Below are positions 8,235 to 16,626 of a stretch of 64,000 nucleotides of DNA, in pieces. Source of the stretch: Paenibacillus spongiae. GTDB taxonomy: Bacteria > Bacillota > Bacilli > Paenibacillales > Paenibacillaceae. Where the stretch lies: assembly GCF_024734895.1 (NCBI RefSeq), contig NZ_CP091430.1, positions 5,970,501 to 6,034,500 on the forward strand, given 5' to 3'. Position numbers and translations under genes: made by a program. Below the pieces are notes generated by a model, which saw only the letters and a list, made by a program, of their open reading frames with translations, was not told the DNA's origin and searched no databases. Numbering within the stretch: position 1 is the first letter of the stretch; each line of letters starts with the position of its first letter.

Positions 8235-9614
8235 TTAACTCAAGTCGCTGTGATCGGACCACCTTTCATTGAAGACGGCGCGGCGAAGCGGTGGCAAGAC
8301 TCCGCAAAGCTTCAAAAAGCTTTTGCCCGCCAATCGCGCTGCTTGGTTGGCAATGGCTTGTTTGGTGTTGCGAAGCGAATCCTTCACGGCGGCAAAGCCA
8401 TATTTCAGCATTTGTGTCTCATAGCCTTCGATTGCAGGAAGCAGCGCCGATTCTCCTCGGTTGACGGATATCAATTGCCCGCAGATAAGGCACGCATCGC
8501 GGAGTGCGGTATTGGCGCCGATCCCTCCAGCCGGAGTCATGCTGTGAATTGCGTCACCGATCAGCGTAACATTTGTCGTCTTCCATGGTTTTACCGGAAT
8601 CGATGTTCGGAAAGGGAACGCTTGGATTGTGGAGGGATCGGTTTCGGTAACGATTCTGCGCAGGTCGGGATGCCAATGATTGATCATCCGGTTAACCAGA
8701 CCTTGTAAGGCATCTCCGCGCAGATTATCGGAAACGAAGAAGGGGTTATCCCGACGAGTAATGAAGGCCCAGAGAATGTAGTCACGGTTCTCAAGGTTTT
8801 GAAGGAGCTCTTCCGGATTCAAACCAACTGCCCTAATATCATCGCCTAGATGGAGTAAAATGTCGCTCTGTTTGAGCCGCCGTTGGAAAACGGCGGTGAA
8901 GAGGAAATGACGGGGCCCTAGTACAACGTTCATCCCGCGCTTAATTCGGTCAGGTAACCAGGTTCGAGTCCTGTCCGTCAACTCAAGTTTGCCGCCAATG
9001 CCGACGGCCCCCGTATCCACACGTTCGGCATGAGGCAAGAACTGACGACGCACCCTGGAGTTCGCGCCATCCGCTCCTATTAGAAGGTCGCCAATAGCCG
9101 TCGAACCGTCAGAGAAAAAGGCGGTGATCTTCCCGTCGGGAGATTGCTCGAAACGGACGAACTCTTTGTCAAAGATAACCATATCTTCGAGGCCGGCCAG
9201 CAGAATCTGACGCAACGTGAGCCGACTAACTGCATGGTGGCCTTCAGCGGGATCGTACACTCCACCGGTAAAAATCTCATCTTCAACAATGACGAGCTTC
9301 CGCAGCCGTTCGGTGAGAAAACCGAAACCTGTGCCGGGATTGCCAGCTGTAGCGACGAAAGCGTTCCATAAGACAGGAGGTAGACATTCGTGAAGCGATC
9401 GGCTGCCAGTCGGATCGATGTGAATGCGGTAACCCTGCTCGCGCGCTGTAGGGGTGCGGTCGCGTTCGTACACTGCGACACTGATGCCGGCTTGCTTCAG
9501 CCCCTGGGCCAAACATAAGCCGCCGATGCCCCCTCCTATAATGAGAATATGGAGCGGTGAAGCCATTCCGGCATTCCTTGATACGTTGAAAGGTGGCATT
9601 GAAAGTTGCGTCAC
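8235..9614 (-). CDS. FAD-dependent aromatic-type monooxygenase
   Basis: A 459-residue class A flavoprotein monooxygenase (PHBH fold), expected to hydroxylate or epoxidise a small organic substrate with NAD(P)H and O2. The dinucleotide motif is ILIIGGGIGGLCLAQGLKQA with the FAD ribose acid in VAVYERD (residues 23-53). The DG motif is LIGADGANSRVRR (about 180). The GD motif is LIGDAIHSMTPAGGIGANTAL (about 345). The start is a GTG at 9614 with AGGAGG upstream; an overlapping ATG sits too close to that site. A truncated gene ends 20 bases upstream, so the pair was probably an operon with a lost regulator. The substrate is unknown. Confidence 0.85.
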   Translation of the reverse strand: MTQLSMPPFNVSRNAGMASPLHILIIGGGIGGLCLAQGLKQAGISVAVYERDRTPTAREQGYRIHIDPTGSRSLHECLPPVLWNAFVATAGNPGTGFGFLTERLRKLVIVEDEIFTGGVYDPAEGHHAVSRLTLRQILLAGLEDMVIFDKEFVRFEQSPDGKITAFFSDGSTAIGDLLIGADGANSRVRRQFLPHAERVDTGAVGIGGKLELTDRTRTWLPDRIKRGMNVVLGPRHFLFTAVFQRRLKQSDILLHLGDDIRAVGLNPEELLQNLENRDYILWAFITRRDNPFFVSDNLRGDALQGLVNRMINHWHPDLRRIVTETDPSTIQAFPFRTSIPVKPWKTTNVTLIGDAIHSMTPAGGIGANTALRDACLICGQLISVNRGESALLPAIEGYETQMLKYGFAAVKDSLRNTKQAIANQAARLAGKSFLKLCGVLPPLRRAVFNERWSDHSDLS

Positions 9615-9634
9615 CGCTCATCCTCCTTGTTCAT

Positions 9635-9847
9635 TCAACATGGTTTGAACAATTTCAAGATCGGATTGGATTTCCACACTTGAATGTTGCGATTCATCAC
9701 GGAAATAACGGAATTCAACTGGCCTTCGTTGTTTTTGAATCTTTGCCGGAGGTCCTCCAGCTCTCTTTGAATGTAGGAGATGTGCGCCTGGCAAAAGCTC
9801 ACGTAATGGTCTATCATAGGGTGTGATTGCAGTTCAGCGAGACGAAC
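9635..9847 (-). pseudogene. 3' remnant of a gene cut by the IS605 right end
   Basis: About 70 codons remain, rich in charged helix (MIDHYVSFCQAHISYIQREL), ending at 9635 just before the monooxygenase. The open frame continues upstream only into the IS605 right-end sequence, where the sole start is a chance GTG (9865). The coiled C-terminal character would suit the effector half of a MerR-like regulator of the monooxygenase, but I cannot confirm the family. Confidence 0.5.
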
Positions 9848-9959
9848 GTGACATGCTCCCACCACTTATAGAAGTGGGGGCTTCCCTGGACATACCTAAT
9901 AACCTAGATATCATTACTGGGCTATCTCCGCCTGCCCGGCGGTTCTCTATTCATCTATG
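9848..9959 (-). ncRNA. Solo IS605 right end / omega-RNA-like element, copy 2
   Basis: It matches 4684-4795 at about 109 of 112 positions, in inverted orientation, including the right-end hairpin (9858-9880). No tnpB and no left end are attached: the homology begins where tnpB would end. It therefore looks like an omega-RNA scaffold without its nuclease gene. Its downstream guide side reads into the truncated gene at 9635-9847. Confidence 0.7.
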
Positions 9960-9966
9960 CCCCCAG

Positions 9967-10458
9967 TCAATTAGTAATGACTGCTGATTTTGTAACTTTT
10001 GACTCGATATATGCAGCTAAGCCTAGCGAGATCCCCCAACCAAGGAACAGTGAGTACCATACATATCCCCATGCTGCCATCGGGCTTGCATCTTGTAAAG
10101 CAAAAGCGGGAGCGGACACAACGCGTCCGATTGCAAATTGAAACTTCAAAACAAAGAAGCTAAAACCCCATACGGATAATCCAGCACATCCGACCCATGC
10201 AGGAATGACCTTCAGCCATCTAGGGAGTTTCTCCCCCCATTGATAAACGAATGATAATCCGAACAGGGAAGCAAACACGGCCAGCACCCCCATAACCCAA
10301 TAGCCAATGATTCGTGACTCCGCTTCGTCCGGTGCCGTTGCAAAATCTCCCGGGAAACCAAACGAAACTCCTAGGCCCCACCAAAAGTGCGGAAGAGCAT
10401 ATAACAACCCGCATACGAACGCCGCATACCCTGCCCAATTTTTTTTCTTAACGTTCAT
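9967..10458 (-). CDS. Four-helix membrane protein, DUF3995-like
   Basis: A 163-residue integral membrane protein with four hydrophobic segments (about 8-28, 52-75, 84-108 and 130-152). It carries WGEKLPRWLKVIPAWVG between segments 2 and 3, which aligns with WGARLPAWLVAFPVWVG in the product of 11304-12266, so the two are related. The ATG at 10458 is chosen because GAGGTG lies six bases upstream; a GTG at 10467 is in frame. The solo IS605 end lies immediately after the stop. Function unknown. Confidence 0.7.
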   Translation of the reverse strand: MNVKKKNWAGYAAFVCGLLYALPHFWWGLGVSFGFPGDFATAPDEAESRIIGYWVMGVLAVFASLFGLSFVYQWGEKLPRWLKVIPAWVGCAGLSVWGFSFFVLKFQFAIGRVVSAPAFALQDASPMAAWGYVWYSLFLGWGISLGLAAYIESKVTKSAVITN

Positions 10459-10676
10459 CGTTATCACCTCATAATTATCACATCTTCATCAACCGTGAGC
10501 CCGGCGCCGTTTGGATGATGTTCGATTATCTTTAGTTCGTTCCAAGAGCTGAAGAAACTGGCTTAATCTCGGCATTTAAACTCCTATTTTCCTCAGAGTA
10601 AAATACATCAGCCCTCTGGCTCATAACGTTCACAACACTAGCTGCTTATTCGTCCCGCGGGTCGCTCACGCCTACT

Positions 10677-11084
10677 TTAAACAGAACCGTCGGTTCCCGG
10701 TATTAATCCCAAAACGATCAGTATGAACGCAACGGCCAGCAAGATCCAGCTAGGATGAAGACGGCGAGTTACCCAAAGTGATATTACAGTACCATAAAGA
10801 AATGAACTGCCGGCAAGTAGGCCCGTCGCGAGCTTTGCACTCTGCTCGAACCAGATGGCGGCGACGATCAAGGCGAGCCCGCTGAGTAACCAGTTGAACG
10901 AGGTGAAATGTAAAAGCAACTTCAATAGCCTTTGCATCGGTGCAGATATCCGTCCATCCGCCACAAAAACCGCATCGATCTGCCTGATTATCAGCCGTTG
11001 CATCAGTATTCCGTGAACTACTGCCGTGCCGCCGCCGATAGCCCCGCCCGCCGTCAATGCAATACTATGCCAATCCATACCCAT
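10677..11084 (-). CDS. Four-helix membrane protein, unknown
   Basis: A 135-residue protein with about four transmembrane segments (approximate residues 8-27, 55-75, 83-105 and 110-128). The first loop is short and polar (MQRLIIRQIDAVFVADGRIS). GGAGGT lies before the ATG. It sits between two related membrane proteins on the same strand, so a shared transcript is plausible. I do not recognise the family. Confidence 0.6.
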   Translation of the reverse strand: MGMDWHSIALTAGGAIGGGTAVVHGILMQRLIIRQIDAVFVADGRISAPMQRLLKLLLHFTSFNWLLSGLALIVAAIWFEQSAKLATGLLAGSSFLYGTVISLWVTRRLHPSWILLAVAFILIVLGLIPGTDGSV

Positions 11085-11303
11085 ACACCTCCAGTGAATA
11101 TGTCTCCATCACCATACCAACACATTTTCAACACCGCATACTTTTCGTTGATGCCATGCCTGTCAGAGATTCTTGTTGTTCGCAGTACGTTAAAGCGCGT
11201 GCCGCCGGATGGTCGCAAGAATCAGCCAGCGAATAAGAGCACTGAACGGTCGGATGAGCAGACAGACTGTCGATCAATCCAGTGGCAGCCCAGTTCTAAT
11301 GTT

Positions 11304-12266
11304 TTATTCATCCAAGGCTCGTCGTCGATCGTGCAGCACGAGCAGAATGATCATCCCCATCATCACGCTCAGGACGATACCAGCCTCCGTGGTCAGCACC
11401 CGCAGCAGCGTGTACTCCGGGGAAAACTGCGAATCCGCGCGAATGGCGGAAAAGAAATTGTAAGAGAACAGCATTCCCGACGAAATCCATGCCGACGCCA
11501 TAGGTGGCAGGAACCTTCGAGATCCGTTGCGGGAAGTTAGCGCCAACAGTCCCCACGCCCCCGCTATGGACCATGCTCCAGAACTCAACGTTAGCAGATG
11601 CCACCACACATCGCGTTCGCCCAGCCTCGCCGGATCAATGCCGAGCGTGCCACCCGCCGCCCAGAACACCTTGATGATACCCAGCAGGATACAGCCGGCT
11701 CCAACGAGCCTGGCCAAGGTATGCTGCAACTCCCAGGTATTTCCCTTCAACTTCCTATAGTCGAGTGAACCGCCGAATGCCTCCGGCCACCGTGCCTTTG
11801 CGTACCCGGCTAGGGCGATCGGCAAACAAATGCCGACTCCAACCAGCGAAACCATGACGAAGAATTGCTCGTAGACCCAGACGTCGGCGGCGCCCGCCTC
11901 CTTATCCCGAGACATGGCTGCCGGGCCGAGAACCGGTGCCAAGATCAGCATGGGAACGAGCAGACCGGTGCCCACCCACACGGGAAAGGCAACCAGCCAT
12001 GCGGGTAGACGTGCACCCCACGGCCTGCTGAAAGCCAGCGCCAGCAGAATGCCGATAGTAGATAGGACTACGGTAGCTGCGTTGATCGCGCGCCAGCTAG
12101 CGTCACCCATCTGCTCGGTCGGTAAGAAGAGACCGAAAGTCCAAGCGACTTTAATCAGTAGATACGGAGTCACCGCTATGGCAGCGCTGTAGCCACAAAT
12201 TCTACTCAGCTTCATCCAATGCGGAGCCTCCGGCTTTGCCGAAACTGTCATATTGTTAGATTGCAT
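11304..12266 (-). CDS. Polytopic membrane protein, two-repeat form
   Basis: A 320-residue protein with about eight hydrophobic segments that look like two copies of a four-helix unit. The first half is homologous to the 163-residue protein at 9967-10458 (shared WGxxLPxWL...PxWVG motif). GGAGGT lies 11 bases before the ATG at 12266; an internal ATG six codons in is an alternative. Transport or sensor roles cannot be told apart. Confidence 0.7.
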   Translation of the reverse strand: MQSNNMTVSAKPEAPHWMKLSRICGYSAAIAVTPYLLIKVAWTFGLFLPTEQMGDASWRAINAATVVLSTIGILLALAFSRPWGARLPAWLVAFPVWVGTGLLVPMLILAPVLGPAAMSRDKEAGAADVWVYEQFFVMVSLVGVGICLPIALAGYAKARWPEAFGGSLDYRKLKGNTWELQHTLARLVGAGCILLGIIKVFWAAGGTLGIDPARLGERDVWWHLLTLSSGAWSIAGAWGLLALTSRNGSRRFLPPMASAWISSGMLFSYNFFSAIRADSQFSPEYTLLRVLTTEAGIVLSVMMGMIILLVLHDRRRALDE

Positions 12267-12432
12267 GTTTGTTACTTACCTCCTAGATAACTCTATCTGC
12301 TTATGGCGTGATCGGCTCAATTGTACAGTAGGAGCTAACCCGGCACATATCCGCCCAGGCATATGCAACATACCCTGCTATAATGTTCTCATCGCCTCAT
12401 ATCCCATTCTATCTCCCTTATCGAAAAGTAAA

Positions 12433-12462
12433 GTGACCTTAAGTTTAACTTTAGGTTAAATT
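12433..12462 (+). promoter_or_regulatory. MerR-type operator-promoter
   Basis: A near-perfect dyad ACCTTAAGTT-t-AACTTTAGGT (12436-12456) lies between a -35-like GTGACC (12433-12438) and a -10-like TAAATT (12457-12462). This spacer dyad architecture is characteristic of MerR-family activated promoters. Downstream on the plus strand is only GGGAGG (12470-12475) and a 32-codon frame, so the regulated gene seems to be missing or truncated. This is the main content of the 400-base spacer 12267-12671. Confidence 0.5.
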
Positions 12463-12542
12463 CTTCCACGGGAGGGCTCTAGGTGCTCTCATCCTCGAAT
12501 TCATTCATTACAGGAATGGCTCCTATATTGATTTACAAATAT

Positions 12543-12568
12543 AAAAAAACACAGGCTATTGGCCTGTG
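12543..12568 (-). terminator. Rho-independent terminator after the histidine kinase
   Basis: Minus strand: CACAGGC pairs with GCCTGTG around a five-base loop, followed by seven Ts. It is about 105 bases past the kinase stop codon. Confidence 0.85.
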
Positions 12569-12671
12569 CATAATGTAATCGAACTGGAAGTTGGGTTTTC
12601 AGCAATGGCCGCAACCCGATCTACGATCAACCGATCCTTATCTACAGTTAAAGAAGCTGCATGCAATTCAT

Positions 12672-14024
12672 CTAAGATGACTCAAACTGAAGCTTCTTTT
12701 CCGTCCATATATACAATTGGCTTCCGTTTGCGCCGGATTCCAATTTCCAGTTCATGCCCATCTCCTTGGCCATCATCGATACGATGGACAACCCGATCCC
12801 CGCTCCTTTCTCAGGTGAATCACTTGAGGTGCCAGGACCTTTGTCTTTCACGACAAGCATCGTCAGCCCCTTGAGAACGACGATTTGAATGCCGATGTAC
12901 CGGCCCGAACCAGCATGACGCACCACGTTCTGAAACACATTGTCAAGAATCCGGTTAAACCACAGCGGGTCGGCAACCCATGTTAACGGAAGCTCAGGCA
13001 GCTCGACATGTACATCAAAGCCCTTGTCCTCGAATACCGGATACCACTCGGCAACCCGGTTCCTGACTTCTTCAGCGATATCGATTGTTTGCAAGCGAAG
13101 CAAATACTTCCCCGCCGAAAGCAGTGTGTATGACAGAAGGTTATCCATCAGCTTGCCTACTTCATCCAGCTTATGCTCGATGACGGAAAGTGAAGCCTGT
13201 CCCTGGGAAGAAGCCGGGTCTTTGCGAACGGTATGGGCATGCTGCCGGATCACAGTCAGCGGCGTCCGGAGATCATGAGATATATTGGAAATGAATTGCT
13301 TGCGCAGCTCCTCCTCCTCCCGCTCCCGATTGCGGCTGTCCTTGAGCTCCCGGACCATCCGGTTAAATGCTCCTTCGAGCTCTCCGATCTCGTCATCCTT
13401 GCTAATAACTACTTCATCTGGAATCTCGTTTATACCGTTTACCTTCATTGCTGATTGAAGCTTGACCAGTCTTCTGCGAAGACGAACGAAGAAAAGCCAG
13501 GACAGTATGAAGAAGGATAGACAGATTATGAAAAACAAAAGGACAAGCAGCTTGTTTCCCGAAAGCGACATTTCCGCCGTAACGATATGGGATTCAGGGA
13601 GCCGCATCACCATAAACCCTTGCTTCGGATCGTCTCCGATTAGAGAGGTTATGGCAAACATCTCATGTACATAGTCTTGAGTCCGGAAGGTGAGAGCATC
13701 CATATAAGTCCACCGTTCGGGTATATCTTCCGGGCGGTTCATGACAGCATTCGTTTTCCCCGTCGGATCCACCCAGAACATCTCAGCATCCGGATAGTCT
13801 GCGTTCAACTCACCCAGTCTCTCATGAATCCTATCCCTTCCGGCACCGTCCAGCTTGACTGCCTCCTGCCGCCACATACGAGTGATCTCCTCCGGACGAT
13901 GCAGCGGATGATCCCTGAGCATATAACCCGGTAAATAAAACATCGCCGGAATAATCGGCCACAGCAGTAATGCCGTCAAAATAAGGATCAGGTACTTGCT
14001 CATTAACGATCCTCGGATTCTCAT
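12672..14024 (-). CDS. Sensor histidine kinase, HAMP/HisKA type
   Basis: A membrane histidine kinase of 450 residues. TM1 is about residues 10-32, an extracytoplasmic sensor spans 33-156, and TM2 is 157-180. A HAMP linker follows, then the HisKA H-box FISNISHDLRTPL (phospho-acceptor His250). The ATPase domain shows the N-box FNRILDNVFQNVVRHAG, the G1 box DKGPG and the G2 box GAGIGLSIV. It should phosphorylate the response regulator encoded just upstream; the genes overlap by four bases (ATGA), giving translational coupling. An alternative start at 14003 would remove seven residues. The signal is unknown. Confidence 0.9.
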   Translation of the reverse strand: MRIRGSLMSKYLILILTALLLWPIIPAMFYLPGYMLRDHPLHRPEEITRMWRQEAVKLDGAGRDRIHERLGELNADYPDAEMFWVDPTGKTNAVMNRPEDIPERWTYMDALTFRTQDYVHEMFAITSLIGDDPKQGFMVMRLPESHIVTAEMSLSGNKLLVLLFFIICLSFFILSWLFFVRLRRRLVKLQSAMKVNGINEIPDEVVISKDDEIGELEGAFNRMVRELKDSRNREREEEELRKQFISNISHDLRTPLTVIRQHAHTVRKDPASSQGQASLSVIEHKLDEVGKLMDNLLSYTLLSAGKYLLRLQTIDIAEEVRNRVAEWYPVFEDKGFDVHVELPELPLTWVADPLWFNRILDNVFQNVVRHAGSGRYIGIQIVVLKGLTMLVVKDKGPGTSSDSPEKGAGIGLSIVSMMAKEMGMNWKLESGANGSQLYIWTEKKLQFESS

Positions 14025-14698
14025 GATCGCACCCTGTATCCGACACCACGGATTGTCTCGATAATTTTGGGGAAACCGGAATCGCGCTCGATCTTCTCAC
14101 GCAGATGCCGAATATGCACGGTCAACGTTTTATCTCCGTTCAAATGCGGCTCGCCCCAAACAGCCTCATAAATCTGTTTCTGGGTCAAGACCTGATTCAG
14201 ATGGTCCAGGAAATACATGAATATATGGAACTGCTTACCTGTAAGAATAATCTCTTCCCCGGTTTCGGAATCCCATAAACAGTGTCCTTTCCGGTCGATC
14301 GTTAAATGACGGATCTGAAGTTGCTCCGGTGCAGCAACGTCGGAGCGCCTGAGGAGCACTTGAATTCGGGCAGCCAACTCATCCGGATGAAACGGCTTCG
14401 TCATGTAATCATCGGCAAAGGACAAGCCTGTCAGCTTATCTTCGATCGCGGTTCTGGCCGTAAGCAACAGGATGGGAATGGCGGGATTGATCCGTTTAAG
14501 CCGTTGACCAACCGTGAATCCGTCCAGACCCGTAAGCATAATGTCCACAATGACCAAATCGCATCGCTCTAATACTTCCTCCGCATCATGGCCAGAAGTT
14601 TTCCAGATCACCTCATAACCTTGCCCGATCAAAAAGTCTCTGGACCAGGAACCAATTTCCTGATCGTCCTCAATGTACATGATGGTGAATGTCTTCAT
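14021..14698 (-). CDS. OmpR-family response regulator
   Basis: A 225-residue DNA-binding regulator. The receiver domain has acidic DD at residues 11-12, phospho-acceptor Asp52 (VIVDIML), Thr (LLLTART) and Lys (YMTKPF). The C-terminal winged helix has LTGKQFHIFMYFLDH and ends VHIRHLREKIE...IIETIRGVGYRVRS, typical of OmpR/PhoB. The start at 14698 is preferred over a TTG at 14719 because it begins at the usual beta-strand and has AGGGG upstream. First gene of the two-component operon. Confidence 0.9.
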   Translation of the reverse strand: MKTFTIMYIEDDQEIGSWSRDFLIGQGYEVIWKTSGHDAEEVLERCDLVIVDIMLTGLDGFTVGQRLKRINPAIPILLLTARTAIEDKLTGLSFADDYMTKPFHPDELAARIQVLLRRSDVAAPEQLQIRHLTIDRKGHCLWDSETGEEIILTGKQFHIFMYFLDHLNQVLTQKQIYEAVWGEPHLNGDKTLTVHIRHLREKIERDSGFPKIIETIRGVGYRVRS

Positions 14699-14846
14699 CT
14701 TCTTATGGACCCCTAACAAATGTTATATGGGTAGTCTAGCACATTAAGACGATGATAAGATCCTACAATATTGTTTTTTCTACCCGGTTTAGCACAGCAA
14801 GGCTGCAACATGGAGGTATAAGGTTGCCATAAATTTATCTTTATTC

Positions 14847-14863
14847 ATTGCCACCGTGGCAAT
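14847..14863. promoter_or_regulatory. Perfect 17-bp palindrome
   Basis: ATTGCCAC-c-GTGGCAAT, about 150 bases upstream of the response regulator start. It is a plausible operator or autoregulatory site; the binding protein is unknown. Confidence 0.35.
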
Positions 14864-14960
14864 CATTTAGGGCAAGTGTCGCAGCTCATTACATCGGATT
14901 TAACCAAGTGTTATTCCAATGTCCATTCTAAGGGGTGCACTTCATCACTGACCGACCATA

Positions 14961-15713
14961 TTACTTCCCTAGCGCTTGTTCGATCCGCTTCAGCTCGCGG
15001 CTTGGAAAATCGTCATTGAAGCCGTATTTCCCCATGAACGCGACAATGCATCTCCACTCCTCGGCGGCCTCCGCCAGACGTTGTTCCCGTTCGAATAGGA
15101 ACGCTCTGCTGAATCGTCCGTCTATAAGCTGCTGATCGAGCAAGGCGGATTGCTCCCAAGCGCGCAGCGCTTCTTCGGTCTGACCCCCGCGTGCCGCAAC
15201 TTCTCCAAGGTAGTACATCAATGTCCCGTATTGAGGGAACAGCTTCAATCCCGCATCCGCCACTTTTCCTGCTTCATGCACCTGATCCGCATTAAGATAG
15301 CACTGGATCAAGAAGCAATAGACTTCGGGATCGTCCGGCGACTCCGTCAACAGCTTTTTGTAGAAAGCAATGGATTGATGATTCTCGGACAGCTGCCGGC
15401 GGACGCTGATCAGCTGTGCGTGAAGCTTCCCGCTCATCCACGCATACTGCTGTTGGATCAAGGGGCTCTCCAGTCCGCTCTGGTAGCATCCGGCCGCTTC
15501 GCGCAGCATTCGGTTGGCCCGCATCTCCAATAAATACCCGTAGGAATGCAAATATTCCGGGTTATTCGGCTGCTGCTCCAATGCGTCTTTATACAATTGA
15601 ACGGCTTGCTGCCATTTTATTTCGTCATATTGCGCCTCAACCTCTTCCAGTAATCTGAACTTCTCATTCTTTTCCCAATAGAGTCTAAATTCATCCTGCG
15701 GCATCTGTTTCAC
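14961..15713 (-). CDS. TPR-repeat protein in the ECF sigma operon
   Basis: A 250-residue, mostly helical cytosolic protein with at least four tetratricopeptide-like units (for example WQQAVQLYKDALEQQPNNPEYLHSYGYL; the following units show the same Y/A-x7-P pattern). TPRs mediate protein contacts. The GTG start overlaps the stop of the preceding 62-residue gene (GTGA), so its translation is coupled to the sigma operon. Third and last gene of that operon. Its partner is unknown; it may act on the sigma factor in place of a classical anti-sigma. Confidence 0.75.
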   Translation of the reverse strand: MKQMPQDEFRLYWEKNEKFRLLEEVEAQYDEIKWQQAVQLYKDALEQQPNNPEYLHSYGYLLEMRANRMLREAAGCYQSGLESPLIQQQYAWMSGKLHAQLISVRRQLSENHQSIAFYKKLLTESPDDPEVYCFLIQCYLNADQVHEAGKVADAGLKLFPQYGTLMYYLGEVAARGGQTEEALRAWEQSALLDQQLIDGRFSRAFLFEREQRLAEAAEEWRCIVAFMGKYGFNDDFPSRELKRIEQALGK

Positions 15714-15898
15714 GCTCCCCGTCCCAATATCGTTTGCTTCGCTTGTTCTCTCATTTCGCCGAAAAGTCTTCCCTCAGGAGAAGGAATGCCGTCCAGCTCC
15801 TGCAGCAGAGCTGCAGCGGTATGATGCGCAATTCGCTTGTGAATGTCATCCCACACGTCGGGAACGCTGCGGGTAAGTTCATCTTTTAGCCCGAACAT
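15710..15898 (-). CDS. Small conserved-looking protein between sigma factor and TPR gene
   Basis: A 62-residue soluble, amphipathic protein (start at MFGLKDELTRSVPD) with no recognised domain and no transmembrane segment. It overlaps the end of the sigma gene and is coupled to the TPR gene by GTGA. The ATG at 15898 is favoured by AGGAAGGA eight bases upstream; an ATG at 15916 would add six residues. Its position would suit a sigma-binding regulator, which is inference only. Confidence 0.6.
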   Translation of the reverse strand: MFGLKDELTRSVPDVWDDIHKRIAHHTAAALLQELDGIPSPEGRLFGEMREQAKQTILGRGA

Positions 15899-16424
15899 GA
15901 GCAGTTCCTTCCTCATCGTGATCGCCTCCCATCATGTCTGCCAGCCGCGATAAGCTCTGACGATATTTCCATCTGACCGTTCCCGCCGGAATCCCCAGCT
16001 GCGTGCTGATTTCATGATGCTTCAGCCCCGCCACCACGTGCATGACGACAATCTGACGTTCCATCACTTCGAGCTGGAACAGAGCATCGGTGAGCGCTAA
16101 TCGCTGCTCGATCGAGTCTCCGGCCGTACACATGACTTCTTGGATTTCGCCGGACCTTGATTTGCTTTCTCGCCTTAATACGTCGTAAGCCAAGTTCCTG
16201 GCGATCGTGACGATCCAAGCTTTGGGATTGGAGCCTGCCCGGTAGGTTCCCGCCTTCTCATAGACGCGGACGAAGGTTTCCTGCAGGATATCTTCAGCAG
16301 CCGGCTTATTCCGGACGATCGAGAGCGCCAAGGCATACACGATGGAGCGCATCTCCTCGTATACCAGTTTGAGCGCGCCTGCATCACCGCCGGCGACGGC
16401 CTCTAGAGCTTCATCCAGGTTCAT
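15879..16424 (-). CDS. ECF-type RNA polymerase sigma factor
   Basis: A 181-residue sigma-70 group IV factor. Region 2 includes VYALALSIVRNKPAAEDILQETFVRVYEK and AWIVTIARNLAYD. Region 4 has ERQIVVMHVVAGLKHHEISTQLGIPAGTVRWKYRQSLSRL, the -35-recognition helix-turn-helix. The ATG follows AAGGAGGTG. The operon lacks a recognisable membrane anti-sigma gene. A possible autoregulated promoter lies upstream: CCAAC, 17 bases, then CGTT (minus strand, about 16471-16446). Confidence 0.85.
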   Translation of the reverse strand: MNLDEALEAVAGGDAGALKLVYEEMRSIVYALALSIVRNKPAAEDILQETFVRVYEKAGTYRAGSNPKAWIVTIARNLAYDVLRRESKSRSGEIQEVMCTAGDSIEQRLALTDALFQLEVMERQIVVMHVVAGLKHHEISTQLGIPAGTVRWKYRQSLSRLADMMGGDHDEEGTAHVRAKR

Positions 16425-16445
16425 GGTTCACCTCCTTGTGCATAT

Positions 16446-16471
16446 AACGTTCAGGCGGTTCGTTTTGTTGG
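16446..16471 (-). promoter_or_regulatory. Possible ECF-dependent promoter
   Basis: Minus-strand CCAAC and CGTT separated by 17 bases, 20-50 bases before the sigma gene. This matches the AAC/CGT(C) pattern of ECF promoters only loosely. Confidence 0.3.
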
Positions 16472-16519
16472 AAACCATCTCAACCTGCTGTAGAAAACCG
16501 GCCACATCGCATAAATACG

Positions 16520-16549
16520 AAAACCCCTGCGCAATGTAGAGGGCAGGGG
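16520..16549 (-). terminator. Terminator downstream of the HxlR gene
   Basis: Minus strand: CCCCTGC pairs with GCAGGGG, followed by TTTTCG. It lies about 80 bases past the hxlR-type stop codon and separates that gene from the sigma operon. Confidence 0.6.
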
Positions 16550-16626
16550 CTTGTAGTTAGTTCGGATTATCCTTTAGCAAAATGCGAGAAAGACTGCACT
16601 CGTCTCATTAATGTTGGAAGAACGTC

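Noticed and set aside
8950..8980. tRNA-like T-loop string GGTTCGAGTCC
   Set aside because: It lies inside the monooxygenase coding sequence; no acceptor stem, D-arm or anticodon arm can be formed around it.
12567..12660. Short minus-strand frame ending in SITLCTGQ, faintly like a lantibiotic leader/core
   Set aside because: No ribosome site, only one Cys, the end overlaps the terminator, and no biosynthesis genes lie nearby.
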